Source of the DNA: Ramlibacter pinisoli
Lineage (GTDB): Bacteria > Pseudomonadota > Gammaproteobacteria > Burkholderiales > Burkholderiaceae_C
Assembly: GCF_009758015.1 (NCBI RefSeq)
Contig: NZ_WSEL01000009.1
Location: forward strand, 806,001-870,000
Direction: 5' to 3'
DNA: 64,000 nucleotides
Within the stretch, counting starts at the first letter, position 1; every line of letters starts with the position of its first letter. Position numbers and translations under genes: made by a program. This document shows positions 1 through 10,516 of the stretch, piece after piece. The notes beneath the pieces are model-generated. The model made no database searches, was not told where the DNA came from, and worked only from the letters and a program-made list of their open reading frames with translations.

Positions 1-998
1 TCCCAGGACGCCTTGGCGGCCAGGTACTTGGCCATGTTGGCCTCGCCGCCGCAGGGCAGGCCGGCGTCGTAGAGCGCACAGGCCCGAAAGCGCATCAGGT
101 TGGCGGCCTGGGCCTCGACGTAGCTCTCGGCGATGGGGAACTGCACGCCCTGGTTCTGGCCGATCGGGCGGTTGAACACCACCCGTTCGCTGGCGTAGCG
201 GCGCGCCTTGTCGATGAACCACCAGGCGTCGCCGATGCACTCGGCGGCGATGAGCGTGCGCTCGGCGTTCAGGCCGTCCAGGATGTAGCGGAAACCCCGG
301 CCCTCCTGGCCGATCAGGTTCTCGGCCGGGACCTCGAGGTTGTCGAAAAACACCTCGTTGGTCTCGTGGTTCACCATGTTCGGGATCGGCCGCACGGTCA
401 TGCCATGGCCGATGGCCTTGCGCAGGTCGACCAGGAACACGCTCATGCCCTCGGACTTCTTCGTCACCTCGGCCAGCGGCGTGGTGCGCGCCAGCAGGAT
501 CATCAGCTCCGAGTGCTGGATGCGCGAGATCCAGACCTTCTGGCCGTTGACCAGGTAACGGTCGCCCTTGCGCACGGCCGTGGTCTTGAGCTGGGTGGTG
601 TCGGTGCCGGTGGTCGGCTCGGTGACCGCCATCGACTGCAGCCGCAGCCGGCCGCTGGCGATGTCGGGCAGCCAGCGGCGCTTCTGCTCCCCCGAGCCGT
701 GCCGCAGCAAGGTGCCCATGTTGTACATCTGGCCGTGGCAGGAGCCGGCGTTGCCGCCCGACAGGTTGATCTCCTCCATGATCACCGAGGCCTCGGCCAG
801 CCCCAGGCCGGAGCCGCCGTACTCCTGCGGGATCAGCGCGGCCAGCCAGCCGGCGTCGGTCAGCGCCTGCACGAAGGCCTCGGGGTAGCCGCGCTCGGTA
901 TCGACCTGCTGCCAGTAGTCGGCATCGAAGGTGCCGCACAGGGCGCGCATGCCGTCGCGCAGTTCCTGGTGCTCGTCGGGGGCGGGAATGGCATCCAT
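1..998 (-). CDS. Acyl-CoA dehydrogenase, C-terminus cut by window edge
   Basis: FAD-dependent acyl-CoA dehydrogenase that would introduce an alpha-beta double bond into an acyl-CoA and pass electrons to ETF. The visible 332 residues start with MDAIPAPDEH, preceded by a good AGGAGA Shine-Dalgarno. They include the family motif AVTEPTTGTD (about residues 124-133) of the flavin/substrate domain and RVVFNRPIGQNQGVQF (about 272-287) of the C-terminal helical domain. The C-terminus, including most of the last helical domain, lies outside the window, so substrate class cannot be judged. It diverges from the endonuclease III gene; the 73-bp gap holds both promoters. The family assignment is firm, the substrate unknown. 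Confidence 0.93.
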   Translation of the reverse strand, partial: MDAIPAPDEHQELRDGMRALCGTFDADYWQQVDTERGYPEAFVQALTDAGWLAALIPQEYGGSGLGLAEASVIMEEINLSGGNAGSCHGQMYNMGTLLRHGSGEQKRRWLPDIASGRLRLQSMAVTEPTTGTDTTQLKTTAVRKGDRYLVNGQKVWISRIQHSELMILLARTTPLAEVTKKSEGMSVFLVDLRKAIGHGMTVRPIPNMVNHETNEVFFDNLEVPAENLIGQEGRGFRYILDGLNAERTLIAAECIGDAWWFIDKARRYASERVVFNRPIGQNQGVQFPIAESYVEAQAANLMRFRACALYDAGLPCGGEANMAKYLAAKASW

Positions 999-1057
999 CG
1001 GTCGTCTCCTGGGGGGCGCCCATGATGCCCGATGAAGGCGAGGCGGGCGGGCTTCAC

Positions 1058-1063
1058 TACACT
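1058..1063 (+). promoter_or_regulatory. -10 box TACACT of nth (near-leaderless)
   Basis: TACACT lies 8 nt before the nth ATG, so transcription would start about 2 nt upstream of the start codon. No Shine-Dalgarno sequence fits in that space. No convincing -35 is visible. Confidence 0.45.
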
Positions 1064-1071
1064 GCCCGGCC

Positions 1072-1710
1072 ATGCGAGACGCCGACGTCGAACCCTTCTT
1101 CGCCACCCTGCAGGCGGCCAACCCCAGCCCCGAGACCGAACTGGAATACAGCAGCGTGTTCGAGCTGCTGGCAGCCGTGCTGCTGTCGGCGCAGGCCACC
1201 GATGCCGGCGTCAACAAGGCCACGCGCCGCCTGTTCCCGGTGGCCGGCACGCCGCAGGCCATCCTGGACCTCGGGCTGGAGAGGCTGGAGGACTCCATCC
1301 GCACCATCGGCCTGTACCGCACCAAGGCGAAGAACCTGCTGGCCACCTGCCGCATCCTGGTCGAGCAGCACGGCGGCCAGGTGCCGCGCACCCGAGAGGC
1401 GCTGGAGGCGCTGCCCGGCGTGGGCCGCAAGACCGCCAACGTGGTGCTGAACGTGGCGTTCGGCGAACCGACCATGGCGGTCGACACCCACATCTTCCGC
1501 GTGAGCAACCGCACCGGCCTGGCCCCCGGGAAGGACCCGCTGCAGGTGGAGCACAAGCTGCTGGAGCGCGTGCCACCGGCCTACCTGCCGGATGCCCACC
1601 ACTGGCTGATCCTGCACGGCCGCTACGTCTGCGTGGCCCGGCTGCCGCAATGCTGGCGTTGCGCGGTACGCGCGTGGTGCGACTACGAGCCGAAGACGCC
1701 GGCTCCGTGA
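1072..1710 (+). CDS. nth: Endonuclease III (DNA glycosylase/AP lyase)
   Basis: Base-excision repair enzyme that removes oxidised pyrimidines and nicks abasic sites. The 212-residue protein matches the usual length. The helix-hairpin-helix LPGVGRKTANVV carries the catalytic lysine K120, and VDTHIFRV carries D138, the same numbers as in E. coli. The C-terminal cysteines C187, C194, C197 and C203 give the C-x6-C-x2-C-x5-C pattern that binds the [4Fe-4S] cluster. The ATG at 1072 follows a TACACT box by only 8 nt, suggesting a nearly leaderless mRNA. A small coiled-coil gene follows after 66 bp. Confidence 0.97.
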   Translation: MRDADVEPFFATLQAANPSPETELEYSSVFELLAAVLLSAQATDAGVNKATRRLFPVAGTPQAILDLGLERLEDSIRTIGLYRTKAKNLLATCRILVEQHGGQVPRTREALEALPGVGRKTANVVLNVAFGEPTMAVDTHIFRVSNRTGLAPGKDPLQVEHKLLERVPPAYLPDAHHWLILHGRYVCVARLPQCWRCAVRAWCDYEPKTPAP

Positions 1711-1764
1711 GAAAAGGGCGGGCGCGGGAGCGGACCCGCTTGGGGTGAGGATGTCCGCATCCGC

Positions 1765-1770
1765 TACATT
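1765..1770 (+). promoter_or_regulatory. -10 box TACATT (leaderless) of the coiled-coil gene
   Basis: TACATT ends 6 nt before ATG 1777, which places +1 at the start codon itself. A TTGGGG sequence at 1740-1745 could be a weak -35 with a 19-bp spacer. Confidence 0.4.
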
Positions 1771-1776
1771 GCCCGC

Positions 1777-2046
1777 ATGGAACTCAACGAACTGCAGGAA
1801 CTCGTCGCCCAACAGGGGCAGAACATCGAGGCGCTGAAGGACAACCAGTTCGCGCTGGTGGCCCAGGTGCAGGTGCTGCAGGCGGCGCTGGCCAGTGCCC
1901 TGCTGCACCACCCCGACCGGGGTGCGCTGGTCACCACCTTCGAGCGCTACATGAAGGTCGCCAAGGAAGCCGCGCCCAACCTGGCCGTGCGCATGGAAGG
2001 CCTGGAGGCCGGCATGCTGTCGCTGCTGGGCAAGCACCAGGCCTGA
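1777..2046 (+). CDS. Small coiled-coil protein of unknown function
   Basis: An 89-residue protein I do not recognise. The first half (ELNELQELVAQQGQNIEAL and on to about residue 45) has heptad-like hydrophobic spacing typical of a short coiled coil. The second half contains aromatic and charged residues (TTFERYMKVAKEA) and no signal peptide or membrane segment. Its TGA overlaps the crcB ATG by one base, so the two are probably translated together, although nothing links a coiled coil to fluoride export. The start codon appears leaderless behind TACATT. It is likely real, given its clean start and coupling. Confidence 0.7.
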   Translation: MELNELQELVAQQGQNIEALKDNQFALVAQVQVLQAALASALLHHPDRGALVTTFERYMKVAKEAAPNLAVRMEGLEAGMLSLLGKHQA

Positions 2047-2426
2047 TGCTGGCCGTCGCGCTGCTGTGCCTCGGGGCGTCGCTGGGCGCGGTCGCGCGCT
2101 GGCAACTGTCGCTCTGGCTGAACGCCGGGACGCACTGGCTGCCGGCCGGCACGCTGGTCGCCAATCTCGCCGGCGGCTGGCTCATCGGCCTGCTGGTCGC
2201 CATCTTCCAGGCCCAGCCGCAGATCGACCCGCTCTGGCGCCTGGCCCTGGTCACCGGCTTCCTGGGCGCCCTGACCACCTTCTCCACCTTTTCGATGGAG
2301 ACCGTCGCCCTGCTGCTGCAGGAACGGTTCGGGCAGGCCTTCGCACTGGCCGCGCTGCACCTGGCGGGCTCGCTGGCGCTGACGTGGGTCGGGCTGAAGT
2401 GCGGGCAGCTGGTGCTAGGGCGCTAG
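2046..2426 (+). CDS. crcB: Fluoride channel CrcB (Fluc)
   Basis: Small dimeric membrane channel that lets fluoride leave the cytoplasm. The 126 residues show the family signatures: LGASLGAVARW near the N-terminus, AGTLVANLAGGWLIG in the second membrane helix, and GFLGALTTFSTFSMET with the conserved TTFSTF stretch in the third. Four hydrophobic segments are visible. The ATG overlaps the stop of the upstream small gene by one base. No fluoride riboswitch is evident upstream, so expression probably follows the neighbouring promoter. A palindromic intergenic sequence follows the stop. Confidence 0.94.
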   Translation: MLAVALLCLGASLGAVARWQLSLWLNAGTHWLPAGTLVANLAGGWLIGLLVAIFQAQPQIDPLWRLALVTGFLGALTTFSTFSMETVALLLQERFGQAFALAALHLAGSLALTWVGLKCGQLVLGR

Positions 2427-2435
2427 CAGCCCGTC

Positions 2436-2456
2436 ATGGCGGGCTTGACCCGCCAT
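2436..2456. repeat. Intergenic palindrome ATGGCGGG-CTTGA-CCCGCCAT
   Basis: Perfect 8-bp inverted repeat with a 5-nt loop just after the crcB stop. Hairpins of this type (GGCGGGCTTGACCCGCC-like) recur between genes in many proteobacteria. It has no T-tract, so it is more likely a mobile intergenic repeat or a weak transcript-end hairpin than a classical terminator. Confidence 0.6.
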
Positions 2457-2494
2457 CCATCTCCGGGAGGCGACGAAACGTCGGCCTGTCGGAC

Positions 2495-2510
2495 CCGTGA
2501 TGGATCACGG
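2495..2510. repeat. Second intergenic palindrome CCGTGAT-GG-ATCACGG
   Basis: Perfect 7-bp inverted repeat with a 2-nt centre, 39 bp after the first palindrome and between the convergent ends of crcB and the efflux operon. The two probably belong to one composite intergenic repeat. Confidence 0.5.
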
Positions 2511-2564
2511 AGCCTGAATCGGATGCCCGGCATGGCATGAATGACGCAGGGCGCCGCCGCGACC

Positions 2565-4076
2565 TCAGCGGGCAGCCGTCGTCGCCGGCACCTGCTCCAG
2601 CCCCTGCCAGCCGCCGCCCACGGCCTGCACCAGGGACACCGCCGCCACCTGCCGGCTGGCCTGCAGCTGCACCAGGGCGCGGCGCGCGTTCAGCGCCGTC
2701 TGCTGGGCGGTGATGACTTCGGTGAAGGCGACCTGGCCGGCCTGGTAGCGGTTGAGCACCTGCTGCTCCACCAGGTCGGCGTCGCGGGTGGCCTCCTGCC
2801 GCAGCACGACCTGCTCGCCCAGGATGCGCGTGGCGACCAGCTGGTCCTCGACGTTCTGGAACGCGGTGAGCACCGTCTGCCGGTAGCGCGCCGCCTGCTG
2901 CTCGAAGACCGCCCGCGCGCTCTCGACCTGCGCGCGCGTGAGACCGGCGTTGAAGATCGACTGCGTCGCCGACAGCCCCAGCGCCCACACCAGCGACGAG
3001 GCGCTGAACAGGTCGCCGATGGCGGAGGCGCCCGCCCCCACCGACCCGCTCAGGCGCAGGCTCGGGTAGTAGGCCGCCTGCGCGATGCCGATCTGCTCGT
3101 TGGCCTGGGCCACCCGTCTCTCCGCGGCGGCGATGTCGGGGCGCCGCTGCAGCAGCGTGGACGGCAGCGCCTGCGGCAGGTCGGGCACCGCCACTTCCCA
3201 GGACGGTTGCGCGGGCAGGCCGAACGACGCCGGGGCGCGGCCCACCAGCACTGCGATGGCGTGTTCGAGCTGCGCGCGCTGCTGGTCGATGCCGAGCAGG
3301 TCGGCGCGCGCGCTCGCCAGCTGGGTCTGCGCCTGCAGGACGTCGGTGCGGGCGACCACCCCGGCGCTGTAGCGGTTGCTGGTGATGGTCAGCGTGCGCT
3401 CGAAGCCGGCCACGGTGCGCGCCAGCAGGTCGCGCGCGACGTCGAGGCTGCGCAGGTTGAAGTAGTTGACGGCCAGCTCGCCCTGGGCCGCCAGCCGCGC
3501 CGAGGCCAGGTCGGCCTGGCTGGCCTGGGCACCGGCCTCGGCGCCGGTGACGGCGCGCGACAGCCGGCCCCAGACGTCGGGCTCCCAGCTGGCGCCGATG
3601 TCGAACTGGAAGTTGTTGCGCGTGATGCTGCCGCTGCTGGCGACGGCGGTGCTGGTGTTCGTGGCGTTGGCGCGGACGCCGCTGCGCGTGCCGCTGGCGG
3701 TGAGGTCGACGGTGGGGAACAGGCCGGCGCGCTGCTGGGCGACCAGCGCCCGGGCTTGCGCATAGGCGGCGACGGCGGCAGCGACGTTCTGGTTGGACAC
3801 GTCGACGCGCGCCGCCAGGTCGTCGAGCACGGGGTCGCGGAACAGCGTCCACCAGGGGCCGCGGTCCAGCGTGTCGGCCGGCGCCGCCAGCACCCAGGCG
3901 CCCTGCCCTTCCTTGAAGGCCATCGGCATCTCGACCGCCGGCGCCGCCTCGTAGCGCGGCCCGACGGCGCACGCCGTGAGGGTGGCGGCCATGGCCAGCG
4001 CGGACAATTTCAGTGCCCAGCGGGACGGGCCGGCCATCACGGAACGGCGGGGACGGGGGAAAGGTCGGCGCTTCAT
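2565..4076 (-). CDS. RND efflux outer-membrane lipoprotein (NodT/OprM family)
   Basis: TolC-like outer-membrane channel of the tripartite pump encoded upstream. The 503 residues begin with a basic and hydrophobic leader ending in the lipobox LTAC (cysteine about residue 36), then the AVGPRYEAP start typical of OprM relatives. The paired OEP domains follow, with repeats around RADLLGIDQQRAQLEHAIAVL and QVESARAVFEQQAARYRQTV. Its ATG overlaps the stop of the RND gene (ATGA), making it the last gene of a four-gene operon. An internal ATG 13 codons later would give a shorter leader and is an alternative start. Confidence 0.93.
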   Translation of the reverse strand: MKRRPFPRPRRSVMAGPSRWALKLSALAMAATLTACAVGPRYEAAPAVEMPMAFKEGQGAWVLAAPADTLDRGPWWTLFRDPVLDDLAARVDVSNQNVAAAVAAYAQARALVAQQRAGLFPTVDLTASGTRSGVRANATNTSTAVASSGSITRNNFQFDIGASWEPDVWGRLSRAVTGAEAGAQASQADLASARLAAQGELAVNYFNLRSLDVARDLLARTVAGFERTLTITSNRYSAGVVARTDVLQAQTQLASARADLLGIDQQRAQLEHAIAVLVGRAPASFGLPAQPSWEVAVPDLPQALPSTLLQRRPDIAAAERRVAQANEQIGIAQAAYYPSLRLSGSVGAGASAIGDLFSASSLVWALGLSATQSIFNAGLTRAQVESARAVFEQQAARYRQTVLTAFQNVEDQLVATRILGEQVVLRQEATRDADLVEQQVLNRYQAGQVAFTEVITAQQTALNARRALVQLQASRQVAAVSLVQAVGGGWQGLEQVPATTAAR

Positions 4077-7000
4077 GCGGGTGACGGTTGTTCGTGGTGG
4101 CGCGACAGCAGCCGTTCGTGCGGGCTGCGGCGGCGCAGCTTGTCCAGCAGCAGGTACACCACCGGGGTGGTGATCAGCGTGATGACCTGGCTGGCGATCA
4201 GGCCGCCGATGATGGCGATGCCCAGCGGGCGGCGCAGTTCGGCGCCCTCACCGAAGCCGATGGCCAGCGGCAGCGCGCCCAGGATGGCGGCCAGGGTGGT
4301 CATCAGGATCGGACGGAAGCGCAGCAGGCAGGCTTCGCGCACCGCCGCCACCGGCGACAGCCCGCGCGAGCGTTCGGCGTCGAGCGCGAAATCGATGATC
4401 AGGATGGCGTTCTTCTTGACGATGCCGATCAGCAGGAAGATCCCGATCAGCGCCATGATGGACAGCTCCAGCTTGAACAGCAGCAGCGCCAGGGCGGCGC
4501 CCACCCCGGCCGACGGCAGCGTCGACAGCACCGTGATCGGGTGCACCAGGCTCTCGTACAGGATGCCCAGCACGATGTAGATGACGACGATGGCCGCCAG
4601 GATCAGCAGCGGCTGCTGGCCCTGCGACTCCTGGGCCGCCCGCGCCGTGCCCTGGAAGCTGCCGCGCACATTGCTGGGCATCGCGATCTCGGCCTCGGCG
4701 GCGCGCACCGCAGCCTGGCCGTCGGCCAGTGTCCGGCCCTCGACCAGGTTGTAGGAGATGGTGGTGGCCAGCTCGGCGTCCTGGTGGCTGACCGAAGCCG
4801 CGGTGGGCCGTTCGGAAAAGCGCGCCAGGGCCGACAGCGGCACCATCACCTGACCAGCGGTCGCGAGCGGCTGGCCGCTGGCCTGGTCGCGCAGGCCGGG
4901 GTTGATGGTCGCCCTGGCCGTGGTGGTCGTCGAGGTGGTCGATGTCGTCGACGTCGCCGTCGAGGTCGCCGTGGTGGCGCCGGGCACCGCAGCGGCGGCC
5001 GCCGTGTTCCTGGCCGGCACGTAGACGTCGCGCAGCGACTCGGGGCTGCGGGCGAAGCGCGGCGCCACGCCCAGGATCACCTTGTACTGGTTCAGCTCCC
5101 CGTAGATGGTGGACACCTGGCGCTGGCCGAAGTTGTTGTACAGGGCGTTGTCGATGTCGCGCGCGCTCACGCCCAGCCGGGCGGCCGTGTCGCGATCGAC
5201 CTCGACGTAGCTCTCGACGCCGTTGTCCTGCTGGTCGGTGTCCACGTCCACCAGCGCGTCCTGCCGCTTCATGGCCTCGGCCAGCCGCAGCGCCCAGCGC
5301 TTGAGGTCGCTCACGTTGTCGCTCTTGAGCGTGTACTGGTAGCTGGAGTTGGACGAGCGCGCGCCCATGCGCAGGTCCTGCGCCGGGCTGAGGAACAGGG
5401 TCACGCCCGCCACCCGCGCCAGCTGCGGCCGCAGCCGCGCGATGACGGCCTGGCCGCGGTCGCCCTTGGCGCGCTGCGAGGCCGGCTTGAGGGTCACCGA
5501 GATGAAGCCGCCGCCGGCGCGGCTGCCGCCGGTGAAGCCGACCACGGTGGCCACGGCCGGATCGGCACGGATGATGTCCACCAGGGCGCGCAGCTTCTCC
5601 TGCATGGCCTGGAACGAGATGCTCTGGTCGGCGCGCAGGCCGCCCTGGATCTGCGGCGTGTCCTGCTGCGGGAAGAAGCCCTTGGGGATCTTGACGAACA
5701 GCCAGGCGTTGATGCCGACCACCGCCACCAGCAGCAGCAGCACCAGCCAGCGCGCCTGCAGCGCCCAGTCGAGGCTGAGCGCGTAGGTGCGGTGCACCCA
5801 CTGGAAGGCGCCTTCGGACAGGCGGCCGAACCAGCCGAGACGGCGGGGCCCGGTGCCGGGCCGCAGCAGCCAGGCGCACAGCATCGGCGTGGTGGTCAGC
5901 GAGATCACCAGCGAGATCAGCACCGCGGCCGAGAGCGTGACCGCGAACTCGCGGAACAGCCGGCCGACCTGGCCGCCCATGAACAGCAGCGGGATGAACA
6001 CCGCCACCAGCGACAGGCTGATCGACAGCACCGTGAAGCCGACCTCGCGCGCGCCCAGCAGCGCGGCGGAGAACCGGTCCATGCCCTGCTCCATGTGGCG
6101 TGCCGTGTTCTCCAGCACCACGATGGCGTCGTCGACCACGAAGCCGGTGGCCACCGTCAGCGCCATCAGCGACAGGTTGTTGAGCGAGAACCCCAGCAGG
6201 TACATCACCGCGAACGTGCCCAGCAGCGAGACCACGGTGGCAATGGCCGGGATGACGGTGGCGCGCGCGCTGCGCAGGAAGGCGCTGACCACCAGCACCA
6301 CCAGCAGCACCGCGATGGCCAGCGTGAGCTCCACCTCGTGCAGCGCGGCACGGATCGAGGTGGTGCGGTCGGAGGCCACCGAGACATGCACGTCCTGCGG
6401 CAGCTGCTCCTGCAGCTCGGGCAGCAGGGCCCGCACGCCGTCGACCGTGGTGATGACGTTGGCGCCTGGCTGCAGCGTGACCAGCACGATGACGGCCGGC
6501 TGGCCGTTGAACAGGCCGACGGTGTTGATGTTCTCGACGCTGTCGGTCACCTCGCCGATGTCCTGCAGGCGCACCGCCGCGCCGTTGCGCCAGGCCACCA
6601 CCAGGCCCTTGTAGTCGGCCGCCGAGCGGCCGCCGCCGGCGCTGTTGCGGGTGTAGACCTGAAGCCGCTTGCCGTCCAGCTCGATCTGGCCCTTGGGCCG
6701 GTTCGCGCTGCTGGCCTGCACCGCCGCCCGCACGTCCTCGGTGGCGATGCCCCACTGGTTGAGCGCGTAGGGCGACAGGTCGATGCGCACCGCCGGCTGC
6801 GAGCCGCCGCCGATCTCGACGTCGCCCACGCCCTGCACCTGGGCGATCTTCTGCTGCACGAGGTTGGACACCTCGTCGTAGATCTGGCCCGGGCTGCGCG
6901 TGGGCGAGGTGAGCGCCAGGATGATGACCGGCGCCGCCGACGGGTTGGCCTTGCGGTAGGTCGGGTTGCTGCGCAGGGTGGCCGGCAGGTCGACCCGGGT

Positions 7001-7342
7001 GGCCGCGATGGCGGCCTGCACCTCGCGCGCGGCGGCGTCGATGTTGCGGTTGAGGTCGAACTGCAGGCTGATGCGCGTCGAGCCGGTGCCGCTGCTGGAC
7101 GTCATCTCGTTGACGCCGGCGATCGCGCCCAGCCGGCGCTCCAGCGGCGTGGCCACGCTGCTGGCCATGTTCTCGGGGCTGGCGCCGGGAATGCCGGCGC
7201 TGACAGAGATGACCGGGAAATCCACCTGCGGCAGCGGCGCCACCGGCAGCACGAAGAAGGCCGCGATGCCCGCCAGCGCGATCCAGATCGTCAGCAGGAC
7301 CGTGGCGACCGGGCGGCGGACGAAGGGACCGGACAGGTTCAT
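4073..7342 (-). CDS. RND efflux permease, MdtC/MuxC-like, with Thr-rich insert
   Basis: Inner-membrane proton-driven RND pump subunit of the heteromultimeric MdtBC/MuxBC type. The start at 7342 ([18 protein letters not shown]) overlaps the previous stop (ATGA); the longer open frame upstream is not coding. The 1089 residues show the first transmembrane helix, two periplasmic porter halves, the TM4 stretch [17 protein letters not shown] with the proton-relay aspartates, and a second TM block with [16 protein letters not shown]. Family members are about 1025-1040 residues. The extra length is largely a low-complexity Thr/Ser/Ala segment at about residues 787-810 in the second porter half. Substrates are probably drugs, detergents or bile-salt-like compounds, by family analogy only. 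Confidence 0.94.
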   Translation of the reverse strand: MNLSGPFVRRPVATVLLTIWIALAGIAAFFVLPVAPLPQVDFPVISVSAGIPGASPENMASSVATPLERRLGAIAGVNEMTSSSGTGSTRISLQFDLNRNIDAAAREVQAAIAATRVDLPATLRSNPTYRKANPSAAPVIILALTSPTRSPGQIYDEVSNLVQQKIAQVQGVGDVEIGGGSQPAVRIDLSPYALNQWGIATEDVRAAVQASSANRPKGQIELDGKRLQVYTRNSAGGGRSAADYKGLVVAWRNGAAVRLQDIGEVTDSVENINTVGLFNGQPAVIVLVTLQPGANVITTVDGVRALLPELQEQLPQDVHVSVASDRTTSIRAALHEVELTLAIAVLLVVLVVSAFLRSARATVIPAIATVVSLLGTFAVMYLLGFSLNNLSLMALTVATGFVVDDAIVVLENTARHMEQGMDRFSAALLGAREVGFTVLSISLSLVAVFIPLLFMGGQVGRLFREFAVTLSAAVLISLVISLTTTPMLCAWLLRPGTGPRRLGWFGRLSEGAFQWVHRTYALSLDWALQARWLVLLLLVAVVGINAWLFVKIPKGFFPQQDTPQIQGGLRADQSISFQAMQEKLRALVDIIRADPAVATVVGFTGGSRAGGGFISVTLKPASQRAKGDRGQAVIARLRPQLARVAGVTLFLSPAQDLRMGARSSNSSYQYTLKSDNVSDLKRWALRLAEAMKRQDALVDVDTDQQDNGVESYVEVDRDTAARLGVSARDIDNALYNNFGQRQVSTIYGELNQYKVILGVAPRFARSPESLRDVYVPARNTAAAAAVPGATTATSTATSTTSTTSTTTTARATINPGLRDQASGQPLATAGQVMVPLSALARFSERPTAASVSHQDAELATTISYNLVEGRTLADGQAAVRAAEAEIAMPSNVRGSFQGTARAAQESQGQQPLLILAAIVVIYIVLGILYESLVHPITVLSTLPSAGVGAALALLLFKLELSIMALIGIFLLIGIVKKNAILIIDFALDAERSRGLSPVAAVREACLLRFRPILMTTLAAILGALPLAIGFGEGAELRRPLGIAIIGGLIASQVITLITTPVVYLLLDKLRRRSPHERLLSRHHEQPSPA

Positions 7343-10300
7343 TCGCCCCCCGCGGGCCCGTAGGCCTGGGACTGCCCCGGCACCGGCAGCTGCGTCTGCG
7401 GCCGGCCGCGCCAGCGCTGTCCCAGCCGCTCGAAGCCGAGATAGATGACCGGCGTGGTGAACAGCGTGAGCAGCTGGCTGACCACCAGGCCGCCGAAGAT
7501 GGACAGGCCGAGCGGCCGGCGCAGTTCGGCGCCCTCGCCCCACCCGAGCATCAGGGGCACCGCCGCGAACAGCGCCGCCAGCGTCGTCATCAGGATCGGC
7601 CGGAAGCGCAGCAGCGCGGCCTGGTGGATCGCCTCGCGCGGCGACTTGCCCTCCTGGCGCTGAGCATCGAGGGCGAAGTCGATCATCATGATCGCGTTCT
7701 TCTTGACGATGCCGATCAGCAGGATGATGCCGATGATGCCGATCACGCCCAGGTCGTTGCCGGTGACCATCAGCATCAGCAGCGCGCCGACGCCAGCCGA
7801 CGGCAGCGTCGACAGGATCGTCACCGGGTGCACGTAGCTCTCGTAGAGCACGCCCAGCACGATGTAGACGCAGACCACAGCCGCCAGGATCAGCCACAGC
7901 TGGTTGGTGAGCGAGGCCTCGTATGCACCCGAGGCGCCCAGGAAGCTCAGCGTCACGCTGCCGGGCAGCCCGACGTCGCGGGCGGCGGTGCGCACCGCAT
8001 CGACGGCACGCCCCAGCGCCACGCCCGGCGCCGGGTCGAAGCCCACGGTCGTGGCGGGGTACTGCGCCACGTGCGTGATCTGCAGCGGCGAACGGGTCTC
8101 CACCAGCCGGGCGATGGCCGACAGCGGCACCGCGTCGCCCGAGCCGCTGCGCAGCAGCACCTGGCCCAGCGCCTGCGGCGTCACCTGCGCCTCCGGCCGC
8201 GCCTCCAGGATGACGCGGTACTGGTTGGTCTCGGTGAAGATGGTCGAGACGATGCGCTGGCCGAATGCGCTGTACAGCGCGTCGTCGATGGCCGATGCGG
8301 TGATGCTCAGGCGCGCGGCCGTGTCGCGGTCGATGTCGACCAGCAGCGACGAGCCGGTTGCGCCCGCATCCGACACCACGTTGCGCAGTTGCGGCACGGT
8401 GCGCAGCTTCTCGGCCAGGCGCTGGGCCCAGTCGTTGACCGTGGCGGTGTCCGCGCCCTCGAGCGACAAGCGGTACTGGGTGGGGCCCGACTCGGCGTCG
8501 ATGGTCAGGTCCTGCACCGGCTGCACCCGCATCGTGACGCCGGGCACCTGCTCGCCGGCGCGGCGGATGCGCTCCATCACCGGCTCCAGGCTGCCGCGGG
8601 CGCTCTTGAGGTTCACCAGCAGGCGGCCGGTGTGCAGCATGGTGTTGTTGGCGGCATCAACCCCCACCAGGCTGCTGAGCGTCTCGACGGCCGGGTCCTG
8701 CAGCACCCGGCGCGCCACCTCCTGCTGCAGCTGCGCCATGGTGGCGAACGACACCGATTGGGCGGCTTCCACCCGCACCTGCAGCTGGCCGGTGTTCTGG
8801 GTCGGGAACAGACCCTTGGGAATGGCCAGGTAGAGCAGCACGGTGACCACCAGCGTCAGCACCGCAACCACCAGCGTGGCGCCCTGGCGCGCCAGCACCC
8901 AGACCAGCGCCCGGTCGTACTGGTGGATCAGGCGGTCGAAGCTGCGCGTGAGCCGGGCGCCCCAGCCGGTGCCCGCGGCCTCGCCACCCGGGTGGGCCCG
9001 CAGCCAGCGCGCCGACATCATGGGCACCAGCGTCAGCGACACCACGGCCGAGATGAGGATGGTGACCGCCAGCGTGACGGCGAACTCGCGGAACAGGCGC
9101 CCCACGACGTCGCCCATGAACAGCAGCGGGATGAGCACCGCCACCAGCGAGACCGTCAGCGAGATGATGGTGAAGCCGATCTCGCCGGCCCCGCGCAGCG
9201 CCGCCTCCATGGGCGGCACGCCGTCCTCGATGTGGCGCGCGATGTTCTCGATCATCACGATGGCGTCGTCGACCACGAAGCCGGTGGCGATGGTCAGCGC
9301 CATCAGCGACAGGTTGTTCAGGCTGTAGCCCAGCAGGTACATGGCCCCGCAGGTCCCGATCAGCGACACCGGCACCGCCACGCTGGCGATGAGCGTGGCG
9401 CGGGCGCTGTGCAGGAAGGCGAAGATCACCAGCACGACCAGCAGCACGGCCAGCACCAGCTCCAGCTGCACGTGGTGCACCGAGGCGCGGATGCCGCTGG
9501 TGCGGTCGGACAGCACCTGCACCTGCAGCCCGGCCGGCAGGCCGGAGGTGAGCTCGGGCAGGCGCTGCTTGATGGCGTCGACGGTGGCGATGACGTTGGC
9601 GCCCGGCTGGCGCTGCACGTCCAGCACGATGGCGGGCGTGAGCTGCGCGCCGCCGGCGGTGCTGCCGGCCCAGGCGCCCAGGCGCACGTTCTCGGCGCTG
9701 GAGACCACCTGGGCCACCTCGCCCAGGCGCACCGGCGCGTTGTTGCGGTAGGCCACCACCAGCTGGGCGTAGTCCTCCGCCCGCACCAGCTGGTCGTTGG
9801 CGTTGATGCTCCACGAGCGCGTGGGCCCGTCGATGCTGCCCTTGGCGGCGTTGGCGTTGGCGGCCGTGATGGCGGTGCGCACGCTGTCCAGGCCCAGCCC
9901 CTGGGCGGCCAGCGCGCGCGTGTCGACCTGGATGCGCACCGCCGGCCGCTGGCCGCCGGCCAGCGTGACCAGGCCGACCCCGCCCACCTGGCTGATCTTC
10001 AGGGCCAGCCGGGTGTTGACGATGCCCTGCACCTCGGTCAGCGGCAGGGTGTCGGACGTGATGGCCAGGGTGAGCACCGGCGCGTCGGCCGGGTTGACCT
10101 TGGCGTACACCGGCGGCGCCGGCAGGTCGGCCGGCAGCAGCGAGGAGCCGGCGTTGATGGCCGCCTGCACCTGCTGCTCGGCGACGTCGAGCGCCAGCCC
10201 CAGGCCGAACTGCAGGGTGACGATGGACACCCCGGCGGCGCTCGTCGAACTCATGCGCGACAGGCCCGGCATCTGGCCGAACTGGCGCTCCAGCGGCGCG

Positions 10301-10491
10301 GTGACGGTCTGCGCCATCACCTCCGGGCTGGCGCCCGGGTAGAGGGTCTGGACCTGGATGGTCGGGTAGTCGACCTGCGGCAGCGCCGACAGTGGCAGGA
10401 AGCGCAGGCCCACCAGGCCGGCCAGCACGATCGCCAGCATCAGCAGCGAGGTCGCGACCGGCCGCAGGATGAACGGACGGGAGGGGCTCAT
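7339..10491 (-). CDS. RND efflux permease, MdtB/MuxB-like
   Basis: Second RND permease of the operon; MdtB and MdtC type subunits assemble together as one trimer. The 1050 residues start [18 protein letters not shown] and carry [17 protein letters not shown] in TM4 and [15 protein letters not shown] in TM10, with the Asp pair of the proton relay intact. There is no counterpart of the Thr-rich insert of the sister subunit. The gene starts 25 bp after the adaptor stop and its own stop overlaps the next start, so translation of the two permeases is coupled, consistent with a fixed ratio. Confidence 0.95.
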   Translation of the reverse strand: MSPSRPFILRPVATSLLMLAIVLAGLVGLRFLPLSALPQVDYPTIQVQTLYPGASPEVMAQTVTAPLERQFGQMPGLSRMSSTSAAGVSIVTLQFGLGLALDVAEQQVQAAINAGSSLLPADLPAPPVYAKVNPADAPVLTLAITSDTLPLTEVQGIVNTRLALKISQVGGVGLVTLAGGQRPAVRIQVDTRALAAQGLGLDSVRTAITAANANAAKGSIDGPTRSWSINANDQLVRAEDYAQLVVAYRNNAPVRLGEVAQVVSSAENVRLGAWAGSTAGGAQLTPAIVLDVQRQPGANVIATVDAIKQRLPELTSGLPAGLQVQVLSDRTSGIRASVHHVQLELVLAVLLVVLVIFAFLHSARATLIASVAVPVSLIGTCGAMYLLGYSLNNLSLMALTIATGFVVDDAIVMIENIARHIEDGVPPMEAALRGAGEIGFTIISLTVSLVAVLIPLLFMGDVVGRLFREFAVTLAVTILISAVVSLTLVPMMSARWLRAHPGGEAAGTGWGARLTRSFDRLIHQYDRALVWVLARQGATLVVAVLTLVVTVLLYLAIPKGLFPTQNTGQLQVRVEAAQSVSFATMAQLQQEVARRVLQDPAVETLSSLVGVDAANNTMLHTGRLLVNLKSARGSLEPVMERIRRAGEQVPGVTMRVQPVQDLTIDAESGPTQYRLSLEGADTATVNDWAQRLAEKLRTVPQLRNVVSDAGATGSSLLVDIDRDTAARLSITASAIDDALYSAFGQRIVSTIFTETNQYRVILEARPEAQVTPQALGQVLLRSGSGDAVPLSAIARLVETRSPLQITHVAQYPATTVGFDPAPGVALGRAVDAVRTAARDVGLPGSVTLSFLGASGAYEASLTNQLWLILAAVVCVYIVLGVLYESYVHPVTILSTLPSAGVGALLMLMVTGNDLGVIGIIGIILLIGIVKKNAIMMIDFALDAQRQEGKSPREAIHQAALLRFRPILMTTLAALFAAVPLMLGWGEGAELRRPLGLSIFGGLVVSQLLTLFTTPVIYLGFERLGQRWRGRPQTQLPVPGQSQAYGPAGGE

Positions 10492-10516
10492 CGGGTCGAA
10501 CGCTCCGGGCCGGCCG

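Noticed and set aside
2541..4580. Long plus-strand frame of 679 codons opposite the efflux genes
   Set aside because: It is a shadow frame created by high GC at third positions; its translation is Arg/Gly/His-rich with no family motifs, and the minus-strand genes are certain.
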